From Verrucomicrobiia bacterium (GTDB taxonomy: Bacteria > Verrucomicrobiota > Verrucomicrobiia > Verrucomicrobiales > Akkermansiaceae): 64,000 nt of DNA. Location of the stretch: NCBI GenBank assembly GCA_030430455.1, contig JAUIJB010000012.1, positions 1-64,000 of the forward strand, read 5' to 3'. The position numbers were made by a program, and so were the translations under genes. Below the pieces are notes generated by a model. That model ran no database searches and was not told where the DNA came from. It was given only the letters and a program-made list of their open reading frames with translations. Shown piece after piece: positions 9,052 to 17,423 of the stretch; position 1 is the first letter of the stretch; every line of letters starts with the position of its first letter.

Positions 9052-9737
9052 TCAATGGGTGCCCCAGACCACGAAGGCCTCGCGATGCTGCAGGTCGGTG
9101 CAAATGGACCAGAAAACATGGTCCTCGGATGCTTCCGCGGGAGAGTAGGTCTCGCAAGTCGGACCCCATCCCCAGGCATGCGGGTTGAAGTTGGCTCGGT
9201 GGAGCCAGAGGGTCATGCCCCCTGTGAGGCGGTCCCGCCTTGCTCCCAGGTCGTGGATCATCTGGTCGATCCCGTCCCCCTCCGCGCGAAGCCGGAAGGT
9301 CCTCCGTGTGTCCGCCAGCAGGCCACCCTTTGAGATGATTCAAGGAGGGTCGCGCCTTCCGGAAAGCGGATCTCGAAACACTGCTCGAACAGCCGCCGCG
9401 GATCGACCCGGTCGAGGACCCGGCCCGTGAGATCCCAGAGGAACACCCCGGCCACCGCGCCCAGTGAAATCCACCAGCGCCAGCGCCGCAGCGGACGAAT
9501 GTGGCCGATCCACATCCCGACCAGTCCGATCGGCAGGGTCACGAGGAGGAGGAAGGGTGAAAGGATCCCGCCGACCGTCAGCCCGTTCATCACGCCCGCC
9601 CGGGTGTCGGTCCACGACACCGCCTCGGCGACGATCATCCCGCACCAGCCGATCAGCCAGACACAGGCGATCCACGACGCGAGCCACCATCTCCGGGCCC
9701 GGCGGATGGCGGCATCCTGCAGTTCCTCATCGTCCAC
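9052..9737 (-). pseudogene. Membrane protein gene broken by a frameshift
   Basis: Two overlapping frames read as one protein of about 228 residues. The first (from 9737) gives three hydrophobic segments (ARRWWLASWIACVWLIGW, a second around TVGGILSPFLLLVTLPIGLV, a third around WWISLGAVAGVFLW) and reaches RFPEGATLLES near 9335. It then becomes an atypical tail ending at 9258. A second frame picks up there as SKGGLLADTRRTFRLRAEG and runs to VVWGTH at 9052. A one-base indel close to 9330-9340 would join them. The family is not recognised. Either a recent mutation or an assembly error is possible. Confidence 0.6.
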
Positions 9738-9852
9738 GCGGCGCCATCCTCGCCCCGGCAGATCAAGAACAAAAGCCGATCCGGCGCTTTCCTTTGGCCT
9801 TGGTTCCCCCGCCCCCGCCCCCGAGACTCCGGCCGTGCCTGCGGACTGGCAG

Positions 9853-11649
9853 ATGTATCTGGTCTACGCGCTGACGCTCGGGATCTTCGGCTCCTTCCTG
9901 TGGGGCAAGCGGTCGATCGAGCTGATCGCGCTGTGTGCCCCGGCGGTGCTGCTGCTCACCGGCGTCCTCAGCCGCGACCAGATCCTCGAATGCTTCTCGA
10001 ACCCGGCACCGGTGACCATCGCCGCTTTGTTCGTCCTCACCGCGGCGCTCGAGCGGACCGGCCTGATCGCCCAACTCGGCCGGGCCTTCAACCGGGTTGC
10101 CCGGAACAGCGAGCGGCGCGCCCTCGCCACCCTGTTGATCGGCGGCGCACTGTGCTCGGCGCTGGTCAACAACACCCCGCTGGTGGTGATCCTGCTGCCG
10201 GTGGTGCTCGGGTTTTGCCGCGACAGCGGCGCCAAGCCGTCGCGGCTGCTGATCCCGATGTCCTACGCGACGATCCTCGGCGGGACCTGCTCGATGGCCG
10301 GCACCTCGACCAACATCCTCGTCGACGGCATCGCGCGTGACTACGGCATCGCGCCCTTCGCGCTGTTCTCGATCGCGCCCCTCGGCCTGGTCTTCGTCGC
10401 CGTCGGCACCGGTTACCTGTGGCTGGCCGGCTGGCGCCTGCTGCCGGCCCGCGACACCCTGGCGACCCTGCTCGACGCCGCCCGCGGCAAGGAGTACCTG
10501 ATTCAGGCGGCGGTCACCGAGGGCTCCTCGCTGGTCGGGAAGTCCGGCGTGGAGGCACTCGGCGGCCGCTCGCGCAAGCTCAAGCTGATCGAGGTGCGGC
10601 GTCGGGGTCACGTGCTCGAGCAGACCCTCGACGAGGTCCGCCTCGAGGAGGGCGACCGGCTGCTGATCCGCACCGGCACCAAGGGCGTCGCCGAATTGCA
10701 CCGCTCCGAGGGGGTCAACGTCGGCCTCGCCGAGAGCGACCTCCAGCCGATGGAGCAACGCGAGGCGGTGCTGCTCGAGGGCATGATCGGCCCCAACTCG
10801 AACCTGATCGGGCGCACCCTGCCCGAGATCGCCTTCCGCCAGCGCTTCGGCGCCATCATCCTGGCGATCCACCGCGAGGGCCAGAACATCACCCGGAACT
10901 TCGAGACCCTGCGGCTGACCTTCGGCGACACCCTGCTGGTCGAGGGCTCGCGCGAGGGCATCGAGCGCCTCAAGGCGGAGCGCGACTTCCTCACCCTGTC
11001 CGAGCCGACCCCCGAGACCTTCAACCACCGCAAGGCGCCCTTCGCCCTCGCCGGCATCTTCCTGTTCGTCTTCCTCGCCTCGTTCAACTTCGCCTGGGTC
11101 GGCCTGCCGGGTCTCGACCTCGACACCTTCTCGGCCGCCTTCATCGCCGCGCTGTTCGTGCTTCTCGCCGGCTGCCTGCGGCCGGGCGAGGCCTACGAAG
11201 CGATCGACTGGAAGATCCTGCTGCTGATCATCGGGATGCTGGCGCTCGGCAAGGCGATGGAGGAAACCGGGGCCGCGGCCGCGGTCGCGGGCGAGCTGAT
11301 CCGCCTGCTCGGCCCGCTGGGCCCCCACGCCCTGCTCTGCGGCATCTACCTGATGGCCACGGTGATGACCGAGATGGTGTCCAACAACGCGGTGGCGGTG
11401 GTCCTCGCGCCGATCGCCATCGGCGTCGCGCAGTCCCCCGAGGTCGACGCCTCGCCGATCCCCTTCCTGGTGGCGATCATGTTCGGCGCCAGCGCGTCCT
11501 TCGCCACCCCGATCGGCTACCAGACGAACACCTTCGTCTTCGGTGCCGGCGGCTACCACTTCAAGGACTTCGTCAAGGTCGGCCTGCCGCTGAACCTGCT
11601 GCTCTGGCTGGTCGCCTCGCTGCTGATCCCCGTCATCTGGCCGTTCTGA
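9853..11649 (+). CDS. SLC13/DASS-family anion permease with paired TrkA-C domains
   Basis: Predicted inner-membrane transporter of 598 residues for sulfate, dicarboxylates or another anion; the substrate cannot be read from sequence. Hydrophobic segments form two halves (residues about 1-200 and 395-598). Both halves carry the family's SNT-like loops: ALVNNTPLVVILLPVV with GTCSMAGTSTNIL, and MVSNNAVAVVLAPIA with TPIGYQTNTFV. Between them at about 210-380 lie two RCK_C/TrkA-C-type regulatory domains (EGDRLLIRTG and FGDTLLVEG mark each). A GTG at 9835 would add six residues. The frame is open further upstream without family similarity. Confidence 0.88.
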   Translation: MYLVYALTLGIFGSFLWGKRSIELIALCAPAVLLLTGVLSRDQILECFSNPAPVTIAALFVLTAALERTGLIAQLGRAFNRVARNSERRALATLLIGGALCSALVNNTPLVVILLPVVLGFCRDSGAKPSRLLIPMSYATILGGTCSMAGTSTNILVDGIARDYGIAPFALFSIAPLGLVFVAVGTGYLWLAGWRLLPARDTLATLLDAARGKEYLIQAAVTEGSSLVGKSGVEALGGRSRKLKLIEVRRRGHVLEQTLDEVRLEEGDRLLIRTGTKGVAELHRSEGVNVGLAESDLQPMEQREAVLLEGMIGPNSNLIGRTLPEIAFRQRFGAIILAIHREGQNITRNFETLRLTFGDTLLVEGSREGIERLKAERDFLTLSEPTPETFNHRKAPFALAGIFLFVFLASFNFAWVGLPGLDLDTFSAAFIAALFVLLAGCLRPGEAYEAIDWKILLLIIGMLALGKAMEETGAAAAVAGELIRLLGPLGPHALLCGIYLMATVMTEMVSNNAVAVVLAPIAIGVAQSPEVDASPIPFLVAIMFGASASFATPIGYQTNTFVFGAGGYHFKDFVKVGLPLNLLLWLVASLLIPVIWPF

Positions 11650-11742
11650 GTGCCGGCGGGAATGCCGCGGCGGGTTTTTTGAGTTTGCCGCGCCTTGCCG
11701 GCACGGATAGCGCTCTGTAGCAGCCCGAGCTTCGCCCACGCC

Positions 11743-12513
11743 GTGTCCCACCGATCCGTTCCCGCCGCCCTCGCCCTCGCCGCCCTGCCCGCGGCCGCCG
11801 CCACTCCCCTGCCCTCTCTCGAGCCGGACTCGTGGCCCGCCGGGCGCGCCCGCTGGTCGACCGGGACCGCGCCGACCATGGAGGTCGTCGGGGCCGCCGA
11901 GGCCACCCCGGACGATCCCCGCTGGCGCTTCGGCCTGCACTACTTCCAGGGCACCTCGAACGCCCTCGGCGACGTCTTCACCGGGTCGATCGACGCGCTC
12001 GCCCAGAACGGCCTGCGCTTCACCGCGGCACGGGTGCTGACCACCGACCTGTGGAACACCCCGATCGACGTCCTCGCCGAGGGCGGCATCATGTGGCACG
12101 ACGAGAAGGGCAAGCAGCCCAACCTGTTCCAGTACACCCTCGGGCTGAAGTTCGAGTGGGACGAATTCCCCTGGGACTGCCACCTGCGCACCCGGCTCGG
12201 GTTCACCACCGGGATCTCCTACGCCGAGCACATCCCGATCGCCGAGCAGGTCAACCGCCGGGGCGCCTCGAGCTCCCACCTGCTCCACTACCTCGACTTC
12301 TCGCTCGCCCTGAACTGCGCCGACATCAGCCGCCTGACCCGCTTGGAGCTGCTCTTTCCCGGCGACGATGCCAGTGGCATCGACAACGTCTGGCTGACCA
12401 TCGGCGTGCCCCACCGCTCCGGGGCCTGGGGCCTCTACGGTGACGACAACACCGGCAAGGCGATCCAAGGCGGCTCGAACTACCTCTCCGTCGGCATCGA
12501 GGCGGACTTCTGA
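11743..12513 (+). CDS. Secreted, probably outer-membrane beta-barrel protein of unknown function
   Basis: About 256 residues from a GTG at 11743, chosen because it gives a clear signal peptide (SVPAALALAALPAAAATPLP); a TTG 48 bases upstream is possible. The mature part has alternating polar and aromatic residues (FGLHYFQGTSNALGD, LFQYTLGLKFEWDEFPW, LLHYLDFSLALNCAD) and ends in a strand finishing with Phe (VGIEADF), as expected for a barrel inserted by the BAM machinery. General resemblance to small acyl-hydrolase-like barrels was considered, but no catalytic triad was identified. It follows the SLC13 gene on the same strand. Confidence 0.65.
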   Translation: MSHRSVPAALALAALPAAAATPLPSLEPDSWPAGRARWSTGTAPTMEVVGAAEATPDDPRWRFGLHYFQGTSNALGDVFTGSIDALAQNGLRFTAARVLTTDLWNTPIDVLAEGGIMWHDEKGKQPNLFQYTLGLKFEWDEFPWDCHLRTRLGFTTGISYAEHIPIAEQVNRRGASSSHLLHYLDFSLALNCADISRLTRLELLFPGDDASGIDNVWLTIGVPHRSGAWGLYGDDNTGKAIQGGSNYLSVGIEADF

Positions 12514-12613
12514 TTGTCGATTGAAGATTTCCGATTAAGATTGGGAAATGCCTGTTCCGGCGCATCCTCGAGGGATGGATCAATCGGCAATCGGCAATCG
12601 GCAATCGGAGATC
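12514..12613. repeat. Heptamer-periodic inverted arms (GATT / AATC)
   Basis: The gap between two convergent genes holds a left arm of four 7-nt steps starting GATT (12513-12545) and a right arm of four identical CAATCGG steps (12580-12607). The right arm is the reverse complement of CCGATTG, so the two sides can pair imperfectly as a long hairpin. The loop contains a smaller stem CATCC/GGATG. A further palindrome GGAGATC/GATCTCC at 12607-12623 overlaps the stop of the minus-strand gene. Similar loci with other core words occur elsewhere in the window. Confidence 0.8.
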
Positions 12614-13639
12614 TCAGATCTCCAGCATGTGGGTGATGTGGGCGGCGGTCAGTTCGCCCATGGTCCGGCAGTCGTGGAAGACGTCGGTGTGATGGTACTT
12701 CTCGAGGTCGCGGGCGAGGGTCGCGACGTGTTCGCGCGGTGCCAGCTCCTCGCGCCGCATGACCCCGAGCAGCGCCTTCAGGCGGACCTTCTCCACCTTG
12801 GCCCGGCGTGACATCTGGGCGTGTTCCTCGGCGACGTACTGCTCGATCGTCTTGCGGTTGAGCACCTCGAAGGCCAGCCGGGTGATCGCCTTGTTGGAGT
12901 CGAAGCGGTAGGCCAGGTAGGTCTTGCCCCGCTTCTCGTAGCTCTGCTGGTCGAAGTCGATCGGCCGCACGCGGTACTGCACCTCCTCGAAGTCCGGGGT
13001 CATCTCGACCACGTAGTTCACGCTGCGCATGTCGCCGAGCAGGCGCACGAAGCAGCGCTCGTTGAACTTGGTGAACTCCTTGGCGATGCGGACCTTGTTG
13101 ACCCGGCGCCGCTTCAGCTCGTCGGCGAGGAAGACGTTGCCGGGAATGCCGGCGATGTGCTCCTCGATCAGGGTGTTGCCCTTGACCAGGTAGTTGATCC
13201 GGTTCGGCGAGAGGACGTGCTCGATCTCCAGGCCGTAGATCCGCGAGGCGTCGGCGTGCTTGACGTAGAAGTAGTCGGAGTTGTCGTTGTAGAGGTTGGT
13301 GACGCGGATGCGGAAGGGCCGCGAGTTGCCGAACTCGCCGAAGTCGACGCGGTCGACCTGGAGGTGCTCGTGGTGGTCGGTCGCACCGCCGCCGATCTTG
13401 AGCTCCTCGTAGATCCGGATCAGCGCCTCGCGCAGCTCGCGCATGTGCTCCGGCGGGTAGAAGACCGTCAGCCAGAGGGTCTCGCGGCCCTGTGGGTCCT
13501 CATAGGGCATCGAGCCCGCGAAGCGCCGCAGGTCCTCGTAGACGTTCGGTATATCCCTCTGACGGTCAAAGTGATACAGATACTGGCGCAGGGGCGCCGA
13601 AATGCCGTAGGTCTGCTTCCGGCGGGAGATCATCGCCAT
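12614..13639 (-). CDS. Conserved hypothetical protein, 341 residues
   Basis: I do not recognise a named family. The protein is soluble and charged, starts MAMISRRKQTYGISAPLRQ, and has no signal peptide or membrane segment. It contains many basic and acidic residues, several tyrosines in the middle (NLYNDNSDYFYVKHADASR) and a C-terminal helical part (EEHAQMSRRAKVEKVRLKA). Codon use is like its neighbours and the frame is intact for over 1 kb, so it is a real gene. Its ATG lies 76 bases from the stop of pyrE upstream on the same strand. There is no evidence for a function. Confidence 0.8.
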   Translation of the reverse strand: MAMISRRKQTYGISAPLRQYLYHFDRQRDIPNVYEDLRRFAGSMPYEDPQGRETLWLTVFYPPEHMRELREALIRIYEELKIGGGATDHHEHLQVDRVDFGEFGNSRPFRIRVTNLYNDNSDYFYVKHADASRIYGLEIEHVLSPNRINYLVKGNTLIEEHIAGIPGNVFLADELKRRRVNKVRIAKEFTKFNERCFVRLLGDMRSVNYVVEMTPDFEEVQYRVRPIDFDQQSYEKRGKTYLAYRFDSNKAITRLAFEVLNRKTIEQYVAEEHAQMSRRAKVEKVRLKALLGVMRREELAPREHVATLARDLEKYHHTDVFHDCRTMGELTAAHITHMLEI

Positions 13640-13675
13640 GGCGGCGAGCCTGCCAGTCCGCGGCCGCGATGGCGA

Positions 13676-13696
13676 GCGCCGGGTGCCGAGCGCCGG
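13676..13696. repeat. Short heptamer-periodic run (GCGCCGG-like)
   Basis: Three consecutive 7-nt steps (the first and third are GCGCCGG, the middle is GTGCCGA) lie in the gap between the conserved hypothetical gene and pyrE. There is no clear inverted partner. It is listed because the 7-nt step matches the longer loci in this window. Confidence 0.5.
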
Positions 13697-13714
13697 GGAG
13701 GCGCGGGGGTCGCC

Positions 13715-14287
13715 TCAGTCCTCGTCGAGCAGGCTGGCGCGGGTGAACAGGGCGACCACCGGGATGCCGCGGGCCTCGATCGCCTCGCGGCCGCCCTCCT
13801 CGCGGTCGACCAGGACCAGGGCGAAGGCGACCTTGCCGCCCTCGCGCTCGATCGCGTCGACCGCCTTGAGGGTCGAGCCGCCGGTGGTGATGACATCATC
13901 CACGACGATCACCGTACTTCCCTCGCGGAAGTTGCCCTCGATCTGCTTGCCGCGGCCGTGGCCCTTGGGCTCCTTGCGCACGGTGAAGACGGGCAGTGCC
14001 TCGTCGGGGGCGAGCCGATCGGAGGTCATGCCGACGGCCAGCGAGACCGGGTCGGCGCCCATGGTCATGCCGCCGATGGCGTCGACCTCGAGCCCCTCGG
14101 CCTGGATCCGGGCCCGCACCGCGGCCCAGCCGAGCTCGCCGACGAGGTTGGCGCCGACCGGGTCGAGGGTGGTCACGCGGCAGTCGATGTAGAGGTCGCT
14201 CTGCTTGCCGGAGGCGAGGGTGAAGCTGCCGGTGCGGACGGACTTCTCGAGCAGGATGGCCTTCAATTCGGCGGCGTGGTCGGTCAT
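13715..14287 (-). CDS. pyrE: Orotate phosphoribosyltransferase
   Basis: Forms orotidine 5'-monophosphate from orotate and PRPP in de novo pyrimidine synthesis. It has 190 residues, normal length. The PRPP-binding loop TVIVVDDVITTGGSTLKA lies near residues 122-139. The N-terminal helix (AAELKAILLEKSVRTGSFTLASG) and the YIDCR block near residues 32-36 fit the family. Downstream of a repeat cluster and not obviously in an operon with other pyrimidine genes. Confidence 0.95.
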   Translation of the reverse strand: MTDHAAELKAILLEKSVRTGSFTLASGKQSDLYIDCRVTTLDPVGANLVGELGWAAVRARIQAEGLEVDAIGGMTMGADPVSLAVGMTSDRLAPDEALPVFTVRKEPKGHGRGKQIEGNFREGSTVIVVDDVITTGGSTLKAVDAIEREGGKVAFALVLVDREEGGREAIEARGIPVVALFTRASLLDED

Positions 14288-14319
14288 GCCGGCAGCCTAG
14301 CCCGAGGGGCGCGGGTGAG

Positions 14320-14621
14320 AAGTGCGGAGTGGGGGGGAGTCCACGCGACCCCAAGATGCCTGCAAAGCACCGCCCTCACCCAAAGCGGCTCCCAGCCCCG
14401 GGTGAGGCCCAGCCGAACCCCATCGGTCCTATAGGACCCATAGGACCGATGCCCGGTGCTCCGCAGACTCCTCCCATGCGCTCCCAAGAAGCCTGCAAAC
14501 CACCGCCCCCACCCAAAGCTGCTCTCAGCCCCGGGTGAGGCCGAGCCGAACCCCATAGGTCCTATAGGACCCATAGGACCTATGCCCTGCGCTCCGCAGC
14601 ATCCACCCAGGCGCTCCCCAA
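14320..14621. repeat. Two tandem copies of a ~133-bp intergenic element with TAGGACC palindromic core
   Basis: Two direct copies start near 14352 and 14485 (period about 133). Each contains a conserved stretch (GCCTGCAAA then CACCGCCC, CACCCAAAGC, CAGCCCCGGGTGAGGCC) followed by a palindromic core of GGTCCTA, TAGGACC and a second TAGGACC at about 14425-14451 and 14557-14584. The copies differ at scattered positions only. The same element occurs in inverted orientation at 48395-48600, and its core occurs twice at 20570-20745. There is no reading frame with family similarity. A short AGTGCGG/AGTGGGG heptamer run lies at 14327-14337. Confidence 0.85.
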
Positions 14622-14655
14622 GAAAAAGCCGCCGACCCGGACGGGCGGCGGCTTG
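14621..14655 (-). terminator. Rho-independent terminator of rplU-rpmA
   Basis: On the minus strand an 8-bp GC stem (AAGCCGCC with GGCGGCTT on the other side) closes a short loop and is followed by a run of five T. It lies 27 bases past the rpmA stop, the expected place to end the L21-L27 transcript. Confidence 0.85.
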
Positions 14656-14681
14656 GAGAAAAACGGGTGGGTCGGCTTGCC

Positions 14682-14942
14682 TCAGCCGGCGACGACCTCA
14701 CCGGGCTCGACATTCACCCGGCGGCCGTTGCGGTCAAAGTAGACGTTGCCCTCGACGCCAGCGTGGATGGTGTAGTCCTTGCCCATGAAGACGTTCTTGC
14801 CGGGCTGCCACTTGGTGCCGCGCTGGCGGATGATGATGTTGCCGGGAACGACGACCTCGCCGCCGTACTTCTTCACGCCGAGGCGCTTCGAGCGCGAGTC
14901 GCGGCCGTTCTTGACGGAACCTTGTCCTTTCTTGTGAGCCAT
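14682..14942 (-). CDS. rpmA: 50S ribosomal protein L27
   Basis: Large-subunit protein near the peptidyl-transferase centre. It has 86 residues, normal length, starting [20 protein letters not shown] without the Firmicutes-type N-terminal extension. The [16 protein letters not shown] and [11 protein letters not shown]-like ([11 protein letters not shown]) blocks are typical. It lies 22 bases downstream of rplU, as in most bacteria, and is followed by a terminator. Confidence 0.98.
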   Translation of the reverse strand: MAHKKGQGSVKNGRDSRSKRLGVKKYGGEVVVPGNIIIRQRGTKWQPGKNVFMGKDYTIHAGVEGNVYFDRNGRRVNVEPGEVVAG

Positions 14943-14964
14943 GGTCGGAAGGGGTTGGGAGGGT

Positions 14965-15273
14965 TCAGGCGATCGAGGTGATCTCGAGCTTGGTGAGGTG
15001 GCGGCGGAAGCCCTTGGTCTTGTGGTAGCCCTTGCGGCGCTTGAACTTGAAGGCGACGCCCTTGGGTCCGCGGAACTGGCTGACGACCTTGGCGGTCACG
15101 GCGGCGCCGTCGACCACCGGGGCACCGACCTGGATGTCGGAGCCCTCGCCGATGAGGAGCGGGCTGAATTCGAGCAGGGTCCCGGTCTCGGCGTCGATCT
15201 TCTCGACGTCGATGTGGTCACCTTGTTGGACGCGGTACTGCTTGCCGCCGGTCTTGATCACTGCGTAGGCCAT
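14965..15273 (-). CDS. rplU: 50S ribosomal protein L21
   Basis: Large-subunit protein that binds 23S rRNA. It has 102 residues, normal length, beginning [19 protein letters not shown] and ending with the basic [19 protein letters not shown] segment. The frame is open further upstream, but the ATG at 15273 gives the family N-terminus. First gene of the rplU-rpmA unit; the 128-base gap upstream separates it from the divergent tsaE and should hold both promoters. Confidence 0.98.
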   Translation of the reverse strand: MAYAVIKTGGKQYRVQQGDHIDVEKIDAETGTLLEFSPLLIGEGSDIQVGAPVVDGAAVTAKVVSQFRGPKGVAFKFKRRKGYHKTKGFRRHLTKLEITSIA

Positions 15274-15401
15274 GGCCGTGGGAAAAAGGGTTGGAGCCGC
15301 CCGGGCTCGAGCGGGCGGGGAGAACACCACAGGGCCCCGGGCCGGGCAAGGGAATTTTTTGAAATCGACGGGGGAGGGAGATTCAGGTTCTAGGGGCCGG
15401 G

Positions 15402-15815
15402 ATGGAATGGATGGTGGCCGACGAGGAGGCGATGGTGGCGCTGGGCCGGCAAGTCGGCGCCGCTCTGGACGAGGGCGCGGTGCTCGGGCTGGTCGGCGGC
15501 CTCGGCGCCGGCAAGACCCGCTTCTGCAAGGGACTGGCCGAGGGGCTCGGCTACACCGGCGCGGTGACCAGCCCGACATTCCCGCTGCTGCACGAATACC
15601 TCGGCGGACGGCTGCCGGTGTTCCACTTCGACTTCTACCGGCTCGACGGGGAGGGGGAGTTGCTCGGGATCGGCTGGGACGAGTGCCTCGACGAGAGCGG
15701 CGTGGTGGTTGCCGAGTGGGCCGATCGATTCCCGCAACTGATGCCGGCCGGGACGCGCTGGCTCCATTTCGAGTTGCTCGACGAGGGTGGCCGGCGGGTG
15801 CGCGAGGGATCCTGA
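15402..15815 (+). CDS. tsaE: tRNA threonylcarbamoyladenosine biosynthesis ATPase TsaE
   Basis: ATPase partner of the TsaB-TsaD complex that makes t6A at position 37 of ANN-decoding tRNAs. It has 137 residues. The Walker A motif GGLGAGKTRFCKG lies near residues 33-45, followed by TSPTFPLLHEY and VFHFDFYRLDGE, both family hallmarks. The VVVAEWADRFPQL block near the C-terminus also fits. It is divergent from rplU. Confidence 0.95.
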   Translation: MEWMVADEEAMVALGRQVGAALDEGAVLGLVGGLGAGKTRFCKGLAEGLGYTGAVTSPTFPLLHEYLGGRLPVFHFDFYRLDGEGELLGIGWDECLDESGVVVAEWADRFPQLMPAGTRWLHFELLDEGGRRVREGS

Positions 15816-15855
15816 GCCCCCGGGCCGCTCCCGCGGCTGCGCGGTGCCAGCTGCC

Positions 15856-16536
15856 TCAACCGACCCGGCTGTCGAGGCGGAAGGTCTGGCCCGACGTGTG
15901 GGGCAGGTCGCGGTGGAGGTGGCGGATGAAGGCCGCCACGCAGTCCGCGGTGTTGAATCGGCCCAAGCTGTGCTCGCCGCGGACCTGCTCGCGGCGCTGC
16001 GGTGACAGCCCGGCCGTCATGCGGGTCTCGAGGAATCCCGGCAGCACGGCATTGCTGCGGATGCCGAAGGGCCCGGCCTCGCGCGCCAGCGAGCTCATCA
16101 GCCCAAGCAGGCCGGCCTTGGCCGTGGCGTAGGCGGCCTGGCCCGCCGGCGGGTGGATGGCCGAGTGGCTGGAGATGAACACCAGGTGGCCGCGGCGGGC
16201 GCGGCACATCGCCGGCAGCGCGGCCCGGGCGCAGCGCGCGGCACCGTGCAGGTTGACCTCGAGAACCCTCGACCAGCTGGCATCGTCGAGCCGGGCGACC
16301 AGCTTGTCCTCGATGATCCCGGCGTTCGCGATCACCAGGTCGAAGGCGGGCCGGGCGGCGAAATAGGCCGCCACCGAACCCGCCACGGCGACGTCGAGCT
16401 CGTCGCGGCCCGGCGCCTCGACCTGATCACGGTCCGCAGCGCCGGTGCCCGCAGCGCCGCTTGCGTCCGAGAAGGCCCGGGCCAGGGCCCGGCCCAGGTC
16501 GCCCGCGCCGCCGGTGATGAGAATCCGTTCACTCAA
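15856..16536 (-). CDS. Short-chain dehydrogenase/reductase (FabG-like)
   Basis: NAD(P)-dependent oxidoreductase of about 226 residues; substrate unknown. The cofactor motif ITGGAGDLGRA lies at the N-terminus, ANAGIIED supplies the NAG motif, VFISSHSA the catalytic Ser, and AYATAKAG the Tyr-Lys pair. The C-terminal substrate region (GFLETRMTAGLSPQRRE) resembles 3-oxoacyl-ACP reductase relatives. No ATG is available; the TTG at 16536 places the start just before the Rossmann strand, while another TTG at 16575 would add 13 residues. It is convergent with tsaE. Confidence 0.87.
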   Translation of the reverse strand: MSERILITGGAGDLGRALARAFSDASGAAGTGAADRDQVEAPGRDELDVAVAGSVAAYFAARPAFDLVIANAGIIEDKLVARLDDASWSRVLEVNLHGAARCARAALPAMCRARRGHLVFISSHSAIHPPAGQAAYATAKAGLLGLMSSLAREAGPFGIRSNAVLPGFLETRMTAGLSPQRREQVRGEHSLGRFNTADCVAAFIRHLHRDLPHTSGQTFRLDSRVG

Positions 16537-16600
16537 GCCGCGCCGAGCCTGCCTCCTGGCCGCCCCGGCCGGCAAGCCGCGGGATCACCCGGGGCGGGGA

Positions 16601-16650
16601 GGGGTCAACTGGGGCGGGTAGGGGAGGGGTCAACTGGGGCGGGTAGGGGA
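16601..16650. repeat. 25-bp direct repeat, two copies
   Basis: Two identical 25-nt units (16601-16625 and 16626-16650), each beginning GGGGTCAACTGGGG, lie directly before the stop codon end of the TPR gene. A third partial unit runs into that gene's last codons. Confidence 0.85.
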
Positions 16651-16654
16651 GGGG

Positions 16655-17191
16655 TCACGATCCCCCGGCCGGCCGGATGACCGTGGCGTGCTTGTCGAAG
16701 CGCGCCGTGGCGCCGGCCTGCTGCAGGAGGTAGTCGAGCGCGGTCTTGGCCGGGACCCCCCGCAGGCGGATGGTGACCTCCCGCTCGCCGAGGTCGCTGC
16801 CGCCGCCCTGGATCATGAAGTTGGGCGTGAAGGGGTCCTTCGATTCGGATTGTTGATCGGCGATCAACTGGTCGAGCCCCTGGAGGGCCTCGGACAGGGT
16901 GACCCGGTTGAAGTCGACTTTGTCGAGGGTCACCGCCGCCAGCTGGTTGGCGCGCTTCTTGCCGACCAGTTGGCCCTCCTGCTGTTTGAGGACGCCGAGC
17001 TGGTAGCGGGCGTGGGCGTGGTTCGGATCGATGCGCAGGGCCTCGCCGAAGGACTTGCGGGCGACTTCGACATCGCCGGAATTCATCGCGGACATGCCGC
17101 GCTTGTAGGCATCGTCGGCGGATTGCGCCGCCAACGGCAGGGCCGCCAGCGAGAGCAGGGCGGCGAGGAGCGGGAAGGAGCGGAGTTTCAT
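16655..17191 (-). CDS. Secreted TPR protein with STN-like C-terminal domain
   Basis: 178 residues. A signal peptide (MKLRSFPLLAALLSLAALPL, cleavage near AAQSADD) is followed by about 1.5 TPR units (DAYKRGMSAMNSGDVEVARK, FGEALRIDPNHAHARYQLG) and a C-terminal domain. That domain has the pattern of secretin/TonB short N-terminal (STN) domains: VTLSEALQGLDQLI, then VTIRLRGVPAKTALDYLLQQ. The frame is open 66 bases upstream, but this ATG gives the signal peptide. It lies downstream of the Lon-domain-like gene on the same strand and may act with it in the periplasm. Function is not known. Confidence 0.72.
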   Translation of the reverse strand: MKLRSFPLLAALLSLAALPLAAQSADDAYKRGMSAMNSGDVEVARKSFGEALRIDPNHAHARYQLGVLKQQEGQLVGKKRANQLAAVTLDKVDFNRVTLSEALQGLDQLIADQQSESKDPFTPNFMIQGGGSDLGEREVTIRLRGVPAKTALDYLLQQAGATARFDKHATVIRPAGGS

Positions 17192-17423
17192 GGGCTGCGT
17201 GGTTTCAGGTTTCACGACCCGCCGGTCGGGGGCGGGAGAGATCGGGATCAGTGCCATTCCAATACTCCCTCAGGGTTTTCCCGGGGGCAACCTCGCAGTC
17301 GCTTCCACAACGAATTTCCCGCTCCGCGTGTCGACGCTGTGCCCACATCGTGACAACCGCGCCGGCCGGGGGGGTCGGAGGCGGGCCGGGCGACCTGAGT
17401 GAAACGGGCGAAACGGAGCGGGC

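Noticed and set aside
11650-11690. Terminator after the SLC13 gene
   Set aside because: There is a T6 run, but the preceding stem pairs over only four bases.
9763-12468. A 901-codon minus-strand open frame
   Set aside because: It lies antisense to the SLC13 and barrel genes; the translation is Gly/Asp/Glu/Arg-rich with no family pattern.
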